Shown: positions 40,741-52,616, counted from the stretch's first letter. The stretch: DNA of 64,000 bases from Sphingomonadaceae bacterium (GCA_947476425.1 CANJQJ010000006.1:20661-84660), one strand, 5' to 3'. Translations and numbers: made by a program. The notes: generated from the letters alone by a model not told the origin.

Positions 40741-43700
40741 ATGAGCTATCCGCAGGTACAGGGTCTGTACGACCCGCGCAACGAGCATGACGCATGTGGC
40801 GTCGGTTTCGTTGTGAACATCAAGGGTGTGAAGTCCCACAGCATCATTGGCCGGGGGCTCGAGATCCTGCTCAACATCGATCATCGCGGCGCGGTGGGCG
40901 CGGATCCGCTGGTCGGCGACGGTGCGGGCATCCTGATCCAGATTCCCGATGCACTTCTGCGCGACTGGGCGACGAGCCAGGGCATCGCCCTGCCCCAGCC
41001 CGGCGATTATGGCGTTGCGATGTGCTTCCTGCCGCGCGACGAAGCCGCGCGCAGCTTTGCCGTCGAAAAGTTCGAGAAGTTCATCGCCAAGGAAGGCCAG
41101 CACCTGCTCGGCTGGCGCGACGTGCCAGTCGACACCACCGGCATGGGCAAGACCGTTCTCGAAGAAATGCCGGTGATCCGCCAGGCGATCATCGCGCGGG
41201 GCGACAATGTCGCCGACCAGGACGCGTTCGAACGCAAGCTGCTCTCGATCCGGAAGCAGACCCAGAATCCGCTTGAAGAACTGGCGATCCGCAAGGGACT
41301 GCCGGGACTGAACGATTTCTACATGCCGTCCTTCTCGACGCGCACCGTGGTCTACAAGGGCCTGCTGCTAGCCGGACAGGTCGGCAGCTTCTACGACGAC
41401 CTGCGCAATCCGCTTGCAACGTCGGCGCTCGCGCTCGTCCACCAGCGCTTCTCGACCAATACCTTCCCGTCGTGGAAGCTCGCGCACCCTTATCGCTACA
41501 TCGCGCATAACGGCGAGATCAACACCGTGCGCGGCAACGTTAACTGGATGAACGCGCGCCGCCGCACGATGGAATCGGAGCTGCTTGGCTCCGACCTCGA
41601 CAAGATGTGGCCGCTGATCCCGCACGGCCAGTCCGATACGGCATGCCTCGACAATGCGCTCGAGCTGCTGGTTGCGGGCGGCTATTCGTTGCCGCAAGCG
41701 GTGATGATGCTGATCCCCGAAGCATGGGCGGGCAACAAACTCATGTCGCCCGAGCGCCGGGCATTCTACGAATATCATGCCGCGCTGATGGAGCCGTGGG
41801 ACGGCCCGGCCGCAATCGCCTTCACCGATGGCCGCCAGATCGGCGCAACGCTCGATCGCAACGGGCTTCGTCCCGCGCGGTTCATCGTGACCGACGACGA
41901 TCATGTCATCATGGCTTCCGAAAGCGGTGTATTGCCGGTCAAGGAAGAGAATATCGTCCGCAAGTGGCGGCTCCAGCCGGGCAAGATGCTGCTGATCGAT
42001 CTCGAACAGGGTCGCATCATCGAGGACGAGGAAATCAAGGCGAGCCTCGCGGGGGCCGAGCCCTATGCCGACTGGCTGAAGGCGACCCAGTACAAGCTTG
42101 AGGAGCTTCCCGAAGCCGAAGACGCCAATGGCGCAATGCCGAACGACCCGAGCCTGCTACTCGATCGCCAGCAGGCGTTTGGCTTCACGCAGGAAGACAT
42201 CTCGCGATTCCTCGAGCCAATGGCTGCCAATGGCGAGGATCCGCTCGGATCGATGGGCACGGATACGCCGATCGCGGTCCTCTCGCAGCGCTCGCGATTG
42301 CTGTACGACTATTTCAAGCAGAACTTCGCGCAGGTCACCAACCCTCCGATCGATCCGATCCGCGAGGAACTGGTGATGTCGCTGGTCTCGATGATCGGCC
42401 CGCGCCCGAACCTGCTTGGTCGTCAGGCCGGAACCCACAAGCGTCTCGAAGTCGCACAACCAGTGCTGACCAATGCCGATCTCGCCAAGATTCGCTCAGT
42501 ATCCGAGACGCTCGATGGCGCCTTCCGTACCGAGACGATCGACATCACCTGGGATGCCGCCGAAGGCGCGGCCGGGCTGGAGCGCGCCGTCGAGCGGATC
42601 TGCAATGCAGCGACCGAATCGGTGCTCGCCGACCATAATATCCTGATCCTCTCGGATCGGGCCGTGAGCGACGAGCGGATCCCGATCCCGGCGGCGCTGG
42701 CAACGGCTGCGGTGCATTCGCACCTCATTCGCCAAGGCCTGCGCATGCAGACCGGCCTCGTCATCGAGACGGGCGAAGCACGCGAGGTGCATCATTTCTG
42801 TGTGCTGGCGGGCTATGGCGCTGAAGCCGTGAACCCGTGGCTCGCGTTCGAGACGCTGGAGCAGATCCGGGTGCGCCAGAACATGGCGCTCACCGCCTAT
42901 GAGGTTCAGAAAAACTATATAAAGGCGGTCGGCAAGGGCATCCTCAAGGTCATGTCCAAGATGGGCATCTCAACCTACCAGAGCTATTGCGGCGCGCAGA
43001 TCTTCGACGCGATCGGGCTTTCGACCGCGTTCGTGGACAAATATTTCACGGGCACTGCCTCGACCATCGAAGGCAGCGGGCTCGCCGAGATCGCCGAGGA
43101 GACGGTACGCCGCCACCGCGACGCTTATGGCGAAAACCCGATCTATCGTTCGATGCTCGATGTGGGCGGCAACTATGCCTATCGCGTGCGCGGCGAAGAG
43201 CATGCCTGGACGCCTGCGAATATCGCGCAGCTCCAGCACGCGGTGCGCGGCAATGTCTCCAAGGATTATGTGGCGTTCGCCGAAAGCATCAACGAGCAGA
43301 GCCAGCGGCTGCTGACGATCCGGGGCCTGATGGCGCTGAAGCCTGCCGAGGAGCCACTTTCGATCGATGAAGTCGAGCCGGCAAGCGAGATCGTCAAGCG
43401 CTTCGCTACCGGCGCGATGAGCTTCGGTTCGATCAGCCGCGAGGCGCACACCACGCTCGCGATGGCGATGAACCGTATCGGCGGCCGTTCGAACACCGGT
43501 GAAGGCGGCGAGGAGCCCGATCGCTTCAAGCCGCTTCCCAACGGCGATTCGATGCGTTCGGCGATCAAGCAGGTCGCTTCGGGCCGGTTTGGCGTCACCG
43601 CCGAATATCTCGTCAATGCGGACGATATACAGATCAAGATGGCGCAGGGCGCAAAGCCCGGCGAGGGCGGCCAGCTGCCCGGCGACAAGGTCGACAAGAA

Positions 43701-45378
43701 CATCGCCAAGGTGCGGCATTCGACGCCCGGCGTTGGCCTGATTTCACCGCCGCCCCATCATGACATCTACTCGATCGAGGATCTCGCTCAGCTGATCCAC
43801 GATCTGAAGAACGTCAATCCGGTTGCGCGCATCTCGGTCAAGCTGGTCTCCGAAGTGGGTGTCGGCACGGTTGCCGCGGGCGTCTCCAAGGCGCGCGCCG
43901 ACCATGTGACGATCTCGGGCTATGAGGGTGGCACTGGTGCTTCGCCGCTGACCTCGCTGACACATGCGGGTTCGCCCTGGGAAATCGGTCTTGCGGAGAC
44001 GCAGCAGACGCTGATGCTCAACGGCCTTCGCTCGCGCATCGTGGTCCAGGTCGATGGCGGGCTTCGTACCGGCCGCGACGTGGCGATCGGCGCGCTGCTT
44101 GGCGCGGACGAGTTCGGCTTCGCGACAGCCCCGCTGATCGCGGCGGGCTGCATCATGATGCGCAAATGCCACCTGAACACCTGCCCGGTCGGCGTCGCGA
44201 CGCAGGATCCGGTTCTGCGCGCGCGTTTCACCGGCATGCCCGAGCATGTGATCAACTATTTCTTCTTCGTCGCCGAAGAGCTTCGCCAGATCATGGCGGA
44301 GATGGGCTTCCGCACGATCGAGGAAATGATCGGCCGCGTCGATCGGATCGACATGAACAGCGCGCTTGATCATTGGAAGGCCAAGGGCGTCGATCTCAGC
44401 CGCCTGCTCCACCAGGCGCCTACCGCAAACTCGCCGCTTAGCAACACCGAGGGCCAGGATCATGGTCTCGATGCGGCGCTCGACAAGCTGCTGATCGCCG
44501 ATTCAAAGTCGGCTATCGAAGGTGGCGCGCCTGTTCGGCTCGAAAAGCCGATCCGCAACGTCAACCGCACCGTGGGTGCGATGCTTTCGGGCGAAGTGGC
44601 GAAGCGCCATGGCCATGCCGGGCTGCCCGACAACAGTATCGTCATCCGCTTCACTGGCGTGGCCGGGCAAAGCTTCGGCGCCTTCCTCGCGCATGGCATC
44701 ACGATCGAATTGACCGGCGACGGAAACGACTATGTCGGCAAGGGACTGTCGGGCGGACGCGTGATCGTGCGCCAGCCAGCGAACGTCAGCCGTAACCCGC
44801 TGGAAAACATAATCGTCGGCAACACCGTGCTGTATGGCGCGATCGCTGGCGAGGCCTATTTCCAGGGCGTTGCGGGCGAGCGGTTTGCGGTGCGCAACTC
44901 GGGCGCGATCGCCGTGGTCGAAGGGACCGGCGATCATGGCTGCGAATATATGACCGGCGGCGTCGTCGCAGTGCTCGGGAAGACGGGGCGCAACTTCGCG
45001 GCCGGCATGTCGGGCGGCATCGCCTATGTCTATGACGAGACCGGGCAGTTCCACGAGCTCGTCAATGGCGCGATGGTCGATGTCGAGACGATTTCGGCCT
45101 CGCCGGATGCCGAGGATGGCGCCGGCCGGCCGCAGCAGCGCCCGCTCAGCGTCACCGACTATGGCATGGGCGACATGCTCCGCCATGACGCGGAACGGCT
45201 GCGCATTCTGCTCGAACGGCATCAGCTGTACACGGGCAGCGCGCAGGCCAAGGCTTTGCTCGACGACTGGGCGAATGCGCTGCCAAGGTTCGTCAAGGTG
45301 ATGCCGCGCGACTATCGCCGTGCGCTTCAGCAACTCGAGGCCGAACGGCTGGCGAGCGAAGCAGTGGCGGCGGAATAG
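40741..45378 (+). CDS. gltB: Glutamate synthase [NADPH] large subunit
   Basis: The 1545-residue protein has the class II glutaminase Cys after a short propeptide ([15 protein letters not shown], Cys19). The central and FMN-binding domains include [20 protein letters not shown], the 3Fe-4S cysteines lie in [17 protein letters not shown], and a C-terminal GxGxG beta-helix begins [14 protein letters not shown]. GltB transfers ammonia from glutamine to 2-oxoglutarate. I used ATG 40741; an upstream frame start at 40663 adds a non-homologous stretch. gltD follows after a repeat-containing 104-bp spacer. Confidence 0.98.
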   Translation: MSYPQVQGLYDPRNEHDACGVGFVVNIKGVKSHSIIGRGLEILLNIDHRGAVGADPLVGDGAGILIQIPDALLRDWATSQGIALPQPGDYGVAMCFLPRDEAARSFAVEKFEKFIAKEGQHLLGWRDVPVDTTGMGKTVLEEMPVIRQAIIARGDNVADQDAFERKLLSIRKQTQNPLEELAIRKGLPGLNDFYMPSFSTRTVVYKGLLLAGQVGSFYDDLRNPLATSALALVHQRFSTNTFPSWKLAHPYRYIAHNGEINTVRGNVNWMNARRRTMESELLGSDLDKMWPLIPHGQSDTACLDNALELLVAGGYSLPQAVMMLIPEAWAGNKLMSPERRAFYEYHAALMEPWDGPAAIAFTDGRQIGATLDRNGLRPARFIVTDDDHVIMASESGVLPVKEENIVRKWRLQPGKMLLIDLEQGRIIEDEEIKASLAGAEPYADWLKATQYKLEELPEAEDANGAMPNDPSLLLDRQQAFGFTQEDISRFLEPMAANGEDPLGSMGTDTPIAVLSQRSRLLYDYFKQNFAQVTNPPIDPIREELVMSLVSMIGPRPNLLGRQAGTHKRLEVAQPVLTNADLAKIRSVSETLDGAFRTETIDITWDAAEGAAGLERAVERICNAATESVLADHNILILSDRAVSDERIPIPAALATAAVHSHLIRQGLRMQTGLVIETGEAREVHHFCVLAGYGAEAVNPWLAFETLEQIRVRQNMALTAYEVQKNYIKAVGKGILKVMSKMGISTYQSYCGAQIFDAIGLSTAFVDKYFTGTASTIEGSGLAEIAEETVRRHRDAYGENPIYRSMLDVGGNYAYRVRGEEHAWTPANIAQLQHAVRGNVSKDYVAFAESINEQSQRLLTIRGLMALKPAEEPLSIDEVEPASEIVKRFATGAMSFGSISREAHTTLAMAMNRIGGRSNTGEGGEEPDRFKPLPNGDSMRSAIKQVASGRFGVTAEYLVNADDIQIKMAQGAKPGEGGQLPGDKVDKNIAKVRHSTPGVGLISPPPHHDIYSIEDLAQLIHDLKNVNPVARISVKLVSEVGVGTVAAGVSKARADHVTISGYEGGTGASPLTSLTHAGSPWEIGLAETQQTLMLNGLRSRIVVQVDGGLRTGRDVAIGALLGADEFGFATAPLIAAGCIMMRKCHLNTCPVGVATQDPVLRARFTGMPEHVINYFFFVAEELRQIMAEMGFRTIEEMIGRVDRIDMNSALDHWKAKGVDLSRLLHQAPTANSPLSNTEGQDHGLDAALDKLLIADSKSAIEGGAPVRLEKPIRNVNRTVGAMLSGEVAKRHGHAGLPDNSIVIRFTGVAGQSFGAFLAHGITIELTGDGNDYVGKGLSGGRVIVRQPANVSRNPLENIIVGNTVLYGAIAGEAYFQGVAGERFAVRNSGAIAVVEGTGDHGCEYMTGGVVAVLGKTGRNFAAGMSGGIAYVYDETGQFHELVNGAMVDVETISASPDAEDGAGRPQQRPLSVTDYGMGDMLRHDAERLRILLERHQLYTGSAQAKALLDDWANALPRFVKVMPRDYRRALQQLEAERLASEAVAAE

Positions 45379-45386
45379 AGGTTCGT

Positions 45387-45460
45387 ATCCCGGCGAAGGC
45401 CGGGATCCAGCAGCAACGCTGGAACTGGGCCCCGGCCATCGTCGGGGACCGTGATCGAAA
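45387..45460 (+). repeat. Hairpin-rich repeat relic between gltB and gltD
   Basis: CCCGGCGAAGGCCGGG and later CCCCGGCCATCGTCGGGG form two hairpins. The first resembles the opening of the double-hairpin family (TCCCGGCGGACGCCGGGATCC), but the spacer and second hairpin differ. Confidence 0.65.
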
Positions 45461-45482
45461 GAATGGTTTGGGATAATACCGG

Positions 45483-46919
45483 ATGGGCAAGGTTACAGGG
45501 TTCCTCGAAATCGAGCGGCGCGATCGTGGCTATGACAAGCCGGAATCACGGCTGAAAAACTACAAGGAATTCGTCAAGCCGCTCGGCGAGACGGAAATCC
45601 GCGACCAGGCGGCGCGCTGCATGAACTGCGGCATTCCCTATTGTCACAACGGCTGTCCGGTGAACAATATCATCCCGGACTGGAACCATCTCGTTTATGA
45701 AAACGACTGGCGCTCGGCGCTCGACGTGCTTCACTCGACCAACAATTTCCCCGAATTCACCGGCCGCATCTGCCCTGCCCCGTGCGAGGCAGCCTGCACG
45801 CTGAACATCGAGGACAATCCGGTCACGATCAAGACGATCGAGTGCCAGATCGTCGATCGCGGATGGGCCGAAGGCTGGATCGTGCCGCAGGTCCCGGCGC
45901 AAAAGACCGGCAAGCGAATAGCGGTGGTGGGCTCGGGTCCGGCTGGCATGGCCTGCGCCCAGCAACTTGCACGCGCGGGCCATGCCGTGACGCTGTTCGA
46001 GAAGAACGACCGAATGGGCGGGCTGTTGCGGTACGGCATTCCCGACTTCAAGATGGAAAAGCATATCATCAACCGCCGCCTCCAGCAGATGGAAGCGGAG
46101 GGCGTCGAGCTGCGCACGAGCATCGAAGTCGGCGTGATGGTATCGGTTGAATCGCTTCGCGAGAATTTCGATGCGGTGGTGCTTTCGGGCGGATCCGAGC
46201 AGCCGCGCCCGCTCGACGTTCCGGGATCGGAACTGTCCGGCGTTCGCTATGCGATGGAATTCCTGACTCAGCAGAACAAGCGCAATGCCGGTGACGACGA
46301 ACTTCGCGCCGCACCGCGCGGCAGCCTCACCGCGACCGGCAAGCATGTCGTCGTGATCGGTGGCGGCGATACCGGATCGGATTGCATCGGCACTTCGAAC
46401 CGCCAGGGCGCGGCTTCGGTAACTCAGCTCGAGATCATGCCCCGCCCCCCGGAGAAGGAAAACAAGTCGCTCAACTGGCCGGATTGGCCGATGAAGCTGC
46501 GCACCTCCTCCTCGCATGAGGAAGGCTGCGAGCGCGATTGGTCGGTTGCGACCAAGCGCGTGATCGGTTCGGGCGACACGGTCGAGGCGATCGAATGCAT
46601 TCGGCTGGAATGGTCGAGCGGGCGTCCGGTAGAGGTTGCCGGAAGCGAATTCCAGATCAAGGCCGACCTCGTCCTGCTCGCGATGGGTTTTACGGGCCCG
46701 CGCAAGGCAGGCTTGATCGAGCAGGCAGCGGTCGAACTCGACGAGCGCGGCAATGTGAAGGCCAACGTGGTCGGCTATGCGACCAACCAGGATGGAATCT
46801 TCGCGTGCGGCGACATGCGGCGCGGGCAATCGCTGGTGGTGTGGGCGATCCGCGAAGGCCGCCAGTGCGCGCGCGCGGTGGACCTGCACTTGATGGGTGC
46901 GACTGAACTGCCGCGTTGA
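45483..46919 (+). CDS. gltD: Glutamate synthase [NADPH] small subunit
   Basis: The 478-residue flavoprotein has two 4Fe-4S motifs near the N-terminus ([17 protein letters not shown] and [11 protein letters not shown]). The FAD site is [20 protein letters not shown], and the NADPH site is [20 protein letters not shown]. It ends with the second FAD motif [19 protein letters not shown]. It feeds electrons from NADPH to GltB. Convergent with ebfC across a repeat. Confidence 0.97.
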   Translation: MGKVTGFLEIERRDRGYDKPESRLKNYKEFVKPLGETEIRDQAARCMNCGIPYCHNGCPVNNIIPDWNHLVYENDWRSALDVLHSTNNFPEFTGRICPAPCEAACTLNIEDNPVTIKTIECQIVDRGWAEGWIVPQVPAQKTGKRIAVVGSGPAGMACAQQLARAGHAVTLFEKNDRMGGLLRYGIPDFKMEKHIINRRLQQMEAEGVELRTSIEVGVMVSVESLRENFDAVVLSGGSEQPRPLDVPGSELSGVRYAMEFLTQQNKRNAGDDELRAAPRGSLTATGKHVVVIGGGDTGSDCIGTSNRQGAASVTQLEIMPRPPEKENKSLNWPDWPMKLRTSSSHEEGCERDWSVATKRVIGSGDTVEAIECIRLEWSSGRPVEVAGSEFQIKADLVLLAMGFTGPRKAGLIEQAAVELDERGNVKANVVGYATNQDGIFACGDMRRGQSLVVWAIREGRQCARAVDLHLMGATELPR

Positions 46920-46976
46920 ATCAAGAGAGGATGTTTCGGCCGGATTGAAACATCGGTATCCCGACACTAAAGCCAC

Positions 46977-47069
46977 GTCGTCCCGACGAAAGTCGGGATC
47001 CATGGGACCCACAGGTCTAGCGATCGAGGGAACTCCGTATCGTGGATCCCGGCGTCCGCCGGGATGACG
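46977..47069 (-). repeat. Double-hairpin intergenic repeat, copy 2 (inverted)
   Basis: In reverse orientation it shows CCCGACGAAAGTCGGG, the spacer with GATCCATGGGACCCAC, then CCCGGCGTCCGCCGGG. It lies between the convergent gltD and ebfC genes and may serve both as a transcription end. Confidence 0.9.
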
Positions 47070-47100
47070 ATTCACATCAACTGGAACTGGCGCATGCCGA

Positions 47101-47424
47101 TCAGAACGGCAGCTTGAACCCCGGCGGGAGCGGCAGGCCTGCGGTCATCTTGGCCATTTCCGATGCCGAAGCATCATCGGCCTTCTTGCGCGCGTCGTTG
47201 AAGGCGGCGACGAGCAGGTCTTCGAGCATCTGCTTTTCCGACGCGACGATCAGCGAATCGTCGATGTCGAGCGCGATGATCCGTCCCTTGGCGCTGGCGC
47301 GGATCTTGACCAGGCCACCGCCGGAAACGCCTTCGATCTCGATCTTGTCGAGGCCGTCCTGCGCCTTTTGAAGCTCGGCTTGCACATTGCCGGCCATCTG
47401 GATGATTTCTTCGATACTCTTCAT
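47101..47424 (-). CDS. ebfC: YbaB/EbfC nucleoid-associated protein
   Basis: The 107-residue protein has the family pattern MKSIEEIIQMAGNVQAELQK, VSGGGLVKIRASAKG, DDSLI and an acidic-basic C-terminal helix ending PPGFKLPF. It binds DNA as a dimer. The ATG overlaps the dnaX stop (ATGA), the usual arrangement with dnaX upstream. Confidence 0.96.
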   Translation of the reverse strand: MKSIEEIIQMAGNVQAELQKAQDGLDKIEIEGVSGGGLVKIRASAKGRIIALDIDDSLIVASEKQMLEDLLVAAFNDARKKADDASASEMAKMTAGLPLPPGFKLPF

Positions 47425-49013
47425 GCGATGCTCCGTTGTTCGGGCGCGCTGTAGTCGATCAGTTCGGCATCGGGGAAGACCTCGAATGCGGCCCTGACCA
47501 GCGGCGTGGCGAGAATGGCGGCTCGTTCGGCCTGATGAACCGCCTGCTCCTGTTCGAGCAGGCTCGGCTCGGCCGGGCCGTCTTCGGTGGTGACGGTCCA
47601 GGTTTCACCGGTAACGATCTTGAGCGCAGCTCCGAGATCGCGGGCAAAATCGGCGCCGAGCGGGCGAAGCGGCTTGAGCGCCAGCGCAGGCGGCGCGTAG
47701 CGAACGACGCCGACATAATCGTGCAATTGCTGGGCCAGCAGCGGCTTGCCGTTATCGTCGAGGTATTTCACCATCGCGCGAAAATCGGCGGGGAACTTCG
47801 AGACCGGGCCGGATGGCTCGGCCCGTGGCGACGGCGCGGACTGGGCCGGAGCGACGTCCCCGCTCGCCAATTTCCGCGCCAGTTCGCCCGGATCGGGCAG
47901 ACTCGACGCATGAACGATGCGCAAGAGCCCCATTTCAGCGGCTTCGAGCGGCATCGGGGCGGCGGTGACTTCGCCATGGCCCTTGAGCAGCAGCTGCCAG
48001 ATACGGTGCAACGGCGCGAAACCGAGGCGACTTGCCCAATCGGCAAAGGCCTCGCGCTCCTCGACCGAGAGCGCGGTGTCGTTCGCGCCGCCAACCTTGG
48101 CGCGGGTCACGCCGTGGCAGGTTTCGAGCAGGCCACGGAAGATCGCGACCGGATCGACGCCGAGATCATATTGCGCCTTGATCGAGGCGAGAACTGCCGG
48201 ACCGTCCCCGGCGAGCAAATGTCCGAACATCACCCGAATCGCGCCGCGATCGGACAGGCCGAGCATTTCGCGGAGCTGTTCGGCGGTGACGAGACCCTGG
48301 GCGTGCGCGATCGCCTGGTCGAGAATCGAAAGGCCATCACGCGCCGAGCCTTCGGCCGCACGGGCGATGAGCGCGAGTGCCTCGGGCTCGGCCTCGACGC
48401 CTTCGGCCTGAAGGACGCGAGCGAAATGGGCGGCGAGCAACTCGGCTGGAATGCGCCGCAGGTCGAAGCGCTGGCAGCGCGACAGCACGGTGACCGGAAC
48501 CTTGTGGATTTCGGTGGTCGCGAAGATGAACTTCACATGCGCCGGCGGCTCCTCAAGCGTCTTGAGCAACGCGTTAAAGGCGTTCTTCGAAAGCATGTGA
48601 ACTTCGTCGATGATGTAGATCTTGTAGCGCGCGGATACCGCCGCATAACGCACCGCCTCGATGATCTCGCGAATATCGTCGACGCCGGTGTGACTGGCTG
48701 CGTCCATCTCGACGACGTCGATATGGCGTCCTTCGGCGATCGCAACGCAGGGATCGCAGACCCCGCAGGGATCGATCGTCGGACCGCCCTGCCCGTCCGG
48801 GCCGATGCAATTCAGCGCCTTGGCGATCAGCCGTGCGGTCGATGTCTTGCCGACTCCGCGAACGCCAGTGAGGAGAAAGGCATGGGCGATGCGATCACGG
48901 CGGATCGCATTGCCGAGCGTGGTGACCATCGCATTCTGACCGATCAGCTCGGCAAAACGCTGCGGGCGATATTTGCGTGCGAGGACGCGGTAGGGCGTAG
49001 CGGATTCGGTCAT
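47421..49013 (-). CDS. dnaX: DNA polymerase III subunit gamma/tau
   Basis: The 530-residue clamp-loader ATPase has Walker A LLTGVRGVGKTSTARL, a four-Cys zinc site (CIGPDG..., CGVCDPC), Walker B IYIIDEVHMLSK and sensor ATTEIHKVPVTVLSRCQ. The C-terminal part is short compared with tau proteins of about 600 or more. No homopolymer slippery run typical of programmed frameshifting was seen. It drives clamp loading at replication forks. The ffs RNA lies directly upstream, as in many bacteria. Confidence 0.96.
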   Translation of the reverse strand: MTESATPYRVLARKYRPQRFAELIGQNAMVTTLGNAIRRDRIAHAFLLTGVRGVGKTSTARLIAKALNCIGPDGQGGPTIDPCGVCDPCVAIAEGRHIDVVEMDAASHTGVDDIREIIEAVRYAAVSARYKIYIIDEVHMLSKNAFNALLKTLEEPPAHVKFIFATTEIHKVPVTVLSRCQRFDLRRIPAELLAAHFARVLQAEGVEAEPEALALIARAAEGSARDGLSILDQAIAHAQGLVTAEQLREMLGLSDRGAIRVMFGHLLAGDGPAVLASIKAQYDLGVDPVAIFRGLLETCHGVTRAKVGGANDTALSVEEREAFADWASRLGFAPLHRIWQLLLKGHGEVTAAPMPLEAAEMGLLRIVHASSLPDPGELARKLASGDVAPAQSAPSPRAEPSGPVSKFPADFRAMVKYLDDNGKPLLAQQLHDYVGVVRYAPPALALKPLRPLGADFARDLGAALKIVTGETWTVTTEDGPAEPSLLEQEQAVHQAERAAILATPLVRAAFEVFPDAELIDYSAPEQRSIA

Positions 49014-49052
49014 CGCGCCCTTCTATCCGGTCCTGTACTGAAAGGGAAAGGT

Positions 49053-49141
49053 GGGAGCCGGAACGACCCGGCGCGAAATCGTTACGGCTGCTTCCTTCCG
49101 GATCTGACCGGGTTGGCGACAGCTCCGTCCGCCCGACTCCC
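49053..49141 (-). ncRNA. ffs: Small bacterial SRP RNA (4.5S)
   Basis: Minus-strand GGTCAGATCCGGAAGGAAGC is the conserved SRP helix 8 (GGUCAG...GGAAGGAAGCAGCC type). The ends GGGAGTCGG and CCGGCTCCC pair into the terminal stem, giving about 89 nt. It binds Ffh and directs membrane-protein ribosomes to FtsY. The location 39 bp upstream of dnaX fits known synteny. Confidence 0.95.
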
Positions 49142-49158
49142 GCGGCGCATATGGGCGA

Positions 49159-50475
49159 TCAATGGCCTGAGCGCAAGCGCTGCAACGCCCTTTCCTTGCC
49201 GATCAAAGGCAGCAGGGCAGCCATGTCGGGGCCGTGATCGCGGCCGGTGAGTGCCTGGCGGAGGGGGAGGAAGAGCGGCTTGCCCTTGCGGCCGGTCTTT
49301 TCCTTGAGCGCGGTGGTGAGGTGGTGCCAGGGATCGGCGGACCAATCGAGATCCGCTGCGATCGCAGCGGCTTCGGCAAGGTAATCGAGATCGTCGGCCA
49401 CCGATTCGACCGGACCCTCGACGACAGCCCACCAATCGGCGGCCTCGGCGATCCGCTCGATATTTGGGCGAATCGCTTCCCAGGCCGCGGCGTCCATGCC
49501 GGCCGGAAGGCGATCGGCAACGGTTTCGAATGTCAGATGGTGAAGGATTCGGCTGTTGAGCGTCTTCAGCTCGTCGAGGTCGAAACGCGCGGGCGCGCGA
49601 CCGAAACGGGCGAAATCGAAGCCTGCGATCAACGGCGCGGCATCGGCGACCGCCTCGACTGGATCGCTGGTGCCGATACGGGCGAGCAAGGCGAGGATCG
49701 CGAGCGGCTCGATGCCTTCCTCGCGGAATTCGTCGCAGCCGAGCGAGCCGAGCCGCTTCGAAAGCTTGCCTTCGCTGCCGGTGAGCAAGGCGGCGTGGGC
49801 GAAGCTCGGCGGCTTCGCGCCGAGGGCCTCGAACATCTGGAGCTGGAGACCGGTGTTGGTGACATGATCCTCGCCACGAACGACGTGCGTGACCGCCATG
49901 TCGATATCGTCGATCACGCTCGGCAGCATGTAGAGCCAGCTGCCATCGGCGCGGCGGATGACTGGATCGGACAACAGCTTCGGATCGAGATGCTGGTCGC
50001 CTCGAACGAGATCGGTCCAGGTGATCGGCTGGTCGTGATCGAGCTTGAAGCGCCAGTGCGGCGCAACCGGCTGCGCGGCGCGCTCGGCGTCGGTTAATTT
50101 CAGCGCGGCGCGGTCGTAGATTGGCGGGAGGCCACGGCCGGCGAGGATCTTGCGCTTGAGATCGAGCTCCTCGGCGGATTCGTAGCAGGGATAGACATGC
50201 CCGGCCGCCTGCAATTCGGCAAAGCGGGCTTCGTAGAGCGCGAATCGATCCGACTGGCGAACCCATAGATCAGGCGCGAGGCCGAGCCAGGCGAGATCTG
50301 CGTGGATCGCGTCCGCAAACGCGGCGGTCGAGCGTTCGAGATCGGTATCGTCGAGGCGAAGCAGGAAGCGACCGCCCATTTTTTGCGCCCACAGCCAGTT
50401 GTGAAGCGCAGTCCGGATGTTGCCGACATGGAGCCGGCCGGTGGGCGATGGGGCAAAGCGGGTGACGATATTCAT
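49159..50475 (-). CDS. gltX: Glutamyl-tRNA synthetase
   Basis: The 438-residue class I synthetase has the HIGH-like motif [18 protein letters not shown] and KMSKS-like [28 protein letters not shown] and RGEDHVTNT are also present. The start is ATG 50475; the open frame continues to 52506 but has no coding signature. The short length (about 440 rather than 470) is typical for alphaproteobacterial forms. Confidence 0.96.
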   Translation of the reverse strand: MNIVTRFAPSPTGRLHVGNIRTALHNWLWAQKMGGRFLLRLDDTDLERSTAAFADAIHADLAWLGLAPDLWVRQSDRFALYEARFAELQAAGHVYPCYESAEELDLKRKILAGRGLPPIYDRAALKLTDAERAAQPVAPHWRFKLDHDQPITWTDLVRGDQHLDPKLLSDPVIRRADGSWLYMLPSVIDDIDMAVTHVVRGEDHVTNTGLQLQMFEALGAKPPSFAHAALLTGSEGKLSKRLGSLGCDEFREEGIEPLAILALLARIGTSDPVEAVADAAPLIAGFDFARFGRAPARFDLDELKTLNSRILHHLTFETVADRLPAGMDAAAWEAIRPNIERIAEAADWWAVVEGPVESVADDLDYLAEAAAIAADLDWSADPWHHLTTALKEKTGRKGKPLFLPLRQALTGRDHGPDMAALLPLIGKERALQRLRSGH

Positions 50476-50583
50476 GACGGCGGCTGTAGTCCGATCATCG
50501 TTGCGGCGGAAGTCGGGATGACGATGTGGACGCGGCGCGCATCGAGCATTAAAGGGGCCGCGCGTCATCAGGGGACTCGATCG

Positions 50584-51519
50584 ATGAAACTTCTCGCCGG
50601 CAATTCGAACTTGCCGCTCGCCCGCGCTGTTGCGGAATATCTCGAGCTGCCACTTACCAACGCCTCGGTGCGCCGATTCGCCGACGAAGAGGTGTTTGTC
50701 GAGATCCACGAGAATGTGCGCGGCGAGGACGTATTCGTGCTCCAGTCGACCGGTTTTCCGGCGAACGACAATCTCATGGAACTGCTGATCTGCATCGATG
50801 CGCTCAAGCGCTCGTCGGCGAAGCGGATCACCGCAGTCATCCCGTATTTCGGCTATGCCCGCCAGGATCGCAAGCCTGGCCCGCGCACGCCGATCTCGGC
50901 GAAGCTGGTCGCCAACCTCGTCACCAAGGCCGGAGCCGATCGCGTGCTTTCGGTCGATCTCCATGCCGGGCAGATCCAGGGTTTCTTCGACATCCCGACC
51001 GACAATCTCTACGCCGCACCAGTGATGGCGGCTGACATTCATGCGCGTTTCTCGGGCGAAAACCTGATGGTCGTCTCGCCCGACGTCGGCGGCGTGGTGC
51101 GCGCCCGCGCGCTTGCCAAGCGACTCGACAATGCGCCGCTGGCAATCGTCGACAAGCGCCGCGAGCGCGCCGGCGAATCGGAAGTGATGAACATCATCGG
51201 TGACGTTTCCGGACGCTTCTGCATCCTCATCGACGACATCGTCGATTCGGCGGGGACGCTCTGCAACGCCGCTTCCGCGCTTCGCGCCGCAGGGGCAGCT
51301 GACGTCGTCGCCTATGTCACCCACGGCGTGCTTTCGGGCGGTGCGGTTGCGCGGGTCGAGAGTTCGTCGCTGACCGAACTGGTGGTGACCGATTCGAGCG
51401 GGCTGCCGGCCGCTGTCGACGAGGCGAAGAAGATCCGTCGCCTGACGATCGCGCCGCTGGTTGCCGAGGCGATCCGCCGTATCGCCGATGAAAGCTCGGT
51501 TTCGAGCCTGTTCGACTAA
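50584..51519 (+). CDS. prs: Ribose-phosphate pyrophosphokinase
   Basis: The 311-residue enzyme starts [20 protein letters not shown]. It has the ATP loop [43 protein letters not shown] and the PRPP-binding loop [14 protein letters not shown]. It makes PRPP for purine, pyrimidine, histidine and NAD routes; apt in this window and hisN next door depend on it or its products. AGGGGAC precedes the ATG. Confidence 0.97.
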   Translation: MKLLAGNSNLPLARAVAEYLELPLTNASVRRFADEEVFVEIHENVRGEDVFVLQSTGFPANDNLMELLICIDALKRSSAKRITAVIPYFGYARQDRKPGPRTPISAKLVANLVTKAGADRVLSVDLHAGQIQGFFDIPTDNLYAAPVMAADIHARFSGENLMVVSPDVGGVVRARALAKRLDNAPLAIVDKRRERAGESEVMNIIGDVSGRFCILIDDIVDSAGTLCNAASALRAAGAADVVAYVTHGVLSGGAVARVESSSLTELVVTDSSGLPAAVDEAKKIRRLTIAPLVAEAIRRIADESSVSSLFD

Positions 51520-51525
51520 GCCATC

Positions 51526-52290
51526 ATGACCGACGACGACATCCGCCTCGCCCACCGCCTCGCTGACGCGGCGGGGGCGGCAATTCGTCCCTTCTTCCGC
51601 GCCAGCTACACGATGGAAAGCAAGGCGGACTCGACGCCGGTGACTGAGGCCGACCGTGCCGCCGAGGCCGCGATTCGCGCGATCCTCGAGATCGAGCGCC
51701 CGGGCGACGGCATTATCGGCGAGGAATATGGCAATATCCGCGAGGGCGCTGCCCGGCAGTGGGTGCTTGATCCGATCGACGGCACGCGAAGCTTCATCGC
51801 CGGACGGGCGATATTCGGGACGTTGATCGCGCTGCTTGAGGATGAAACCCCGGTATTGGGGGTTATCGACCAGCCGATCCTGCTCGAACGCTGGGTTGGC
51901 GCGAAAGGCGAGCCGACGACGTTCAACGGCGCCGTGGCGCGCGCGCGGCCATGCGATTCGCTGGCGAACGCGCTGCTGGCGACGACCTCGCCCTATCTTT
52001 TCGACCATGACGAGCGACCGCGCTTCGAGGCGGTTGCAATGGCAAGCGCCAACCTCGTGCTCGGCGGCGATTGCTACAGCTATGCCGCAATCGCGATCGG
52101 CCAGCTCGATCTCGTCGTCGAGGCCGGGCTGAAGCTCTATGACTTCGCCGCGCTGGTGCCAGTGATCGAGGGCGCAGGCGGCCGCATGTGCGACTGGCAG
52201 GGCGCGCCGCTTGGCGCTGGCAGCAGCGGGCAGGTGATTGCGGTGGGGGATCCACGGCTGGTTTCGGAAGTGCTTGATACGCTGGGTTAG
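51526..52290 (+). CDS. hisN: Inositol-monophosphatase-family phosphatase, HisN-like
   Basis: The 254-residue protein has the family's metal sites: IIGEEYG (Glu), LDPIDGTRSFIAG (two Asp) and LKLYDFAAL near the C-terminus. HisN histidinol-phosphatases carry the K-x-YD form in place of the WD of inositol monophosphatase. It probably dephosphorylates histidinol-phosphate, but inositol-phosphate activity is not excluded. It begins 6 bp after prs. Confidence 0.8.
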   Translation: MTDDDIRLAHRLADAAGAAIRPFFRASYTMESKADSTPVTEADRAAEAAIRAILEIERPGDGIIGEEYGNIREGAARQWVLDPIDGTRSFIAGRAIFGTLIALLEDETPVLGVIDQPILLERWVGAKGEPTTFNGAVARARPCDSLANALLATTSPYLFDHDERPRFEAVAMASANLVLGGDCYSYAAIAIGQLDLVVEAGLKLYDFAALVPVIEGAGGRMCDWQGAPLGAGSSGQVIAVGDPRLVSEVLDTLG

Positions 52291-52336
52291 GTGCCAGAAT
52301 GGCCATGTCGGGGGCATCGAGCCCCCGCCACGGCCT

Positions 52337-52369
52337 ACCCACCCCCAACCCCTCCCTTGCAGGGAGGGG
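52337..52369 (+). repeat. GC-rich palindromic repeat, third copy (as between rpoB and rpoC)
   Basis: ACCCACCCCCAACCCC then CTCCCTTGCAGGGAGGGG matches 19948-19980 closely. A hairpin GGGGGC/GCCCCC at 52310-52326 precedes it. Together with copy 3 of the double-hairpin repeat it fills the hisN/asmA convergent gap. Confidence 0.85.
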
Positions 52370-52380
52370 AGTAGCGATTC

Positions 52381-52473
52381 GTCATCCCGGCGGAGGCCGG
52401 GATCCACGATACGGTGGTTTTTCGATCGCGAGACCTGTGGGTCCCATGGATCCTGACTTTCGTCGGGATGACG
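52381..52473 (+). repeat. Double-hairpin intergenic repeat, copy 3
   Basis: CCCGGCGGAGGCCGGG, spacer with GTGGGTCCCATGGATC, then CCTGACTTTCGTCGGG (one mismatch in the second stem). Between convergent hisN and asmA. Confidence 0.9.
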
Positions 52474-52536
52474 AGGGGGCGGCGGGATGGCGAAAAAGCG
52501 CCGCATTGGCCTAATCCTTCGCTGTTGTTTTTTTCC

Positions 52537-52565
52537 TTGACAGCGTCACGCTCGGATGGTAGTGT
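52537..52565 (+). promoter_or_regulatory. Near-consensus promoter pointing antisense into the AsmA gene
   Basis: TTGACA (52537-52542), 17-bp spacer, TAGTGT (52560-52565). The predicted transcript would start near 52572 and run rightward across the AsmA 3' end. No gene begins there. Not supported beyond the motif match. Confidence 0.35.
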
Positions 52566-52616
52566 CCAGGCAGGCTGCGGAATTGCGCCTGAAAAAACCA
52601 ATCAATCTCATATCAG

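Noticed and set aside
47421..49013. Programmed frameshift in dnaX to make gamma
   Set aside because: No run of six or more A on the coding strand, and no slippery heptamer seen. I found no evidence for it.
49159..52506. 1115-codon frame containing gltX at its C-terminal end
   Set aside because: The N-terminal 677 codons are antisense to prs and hisN and read through repeats. The gltX family start is at 50475.
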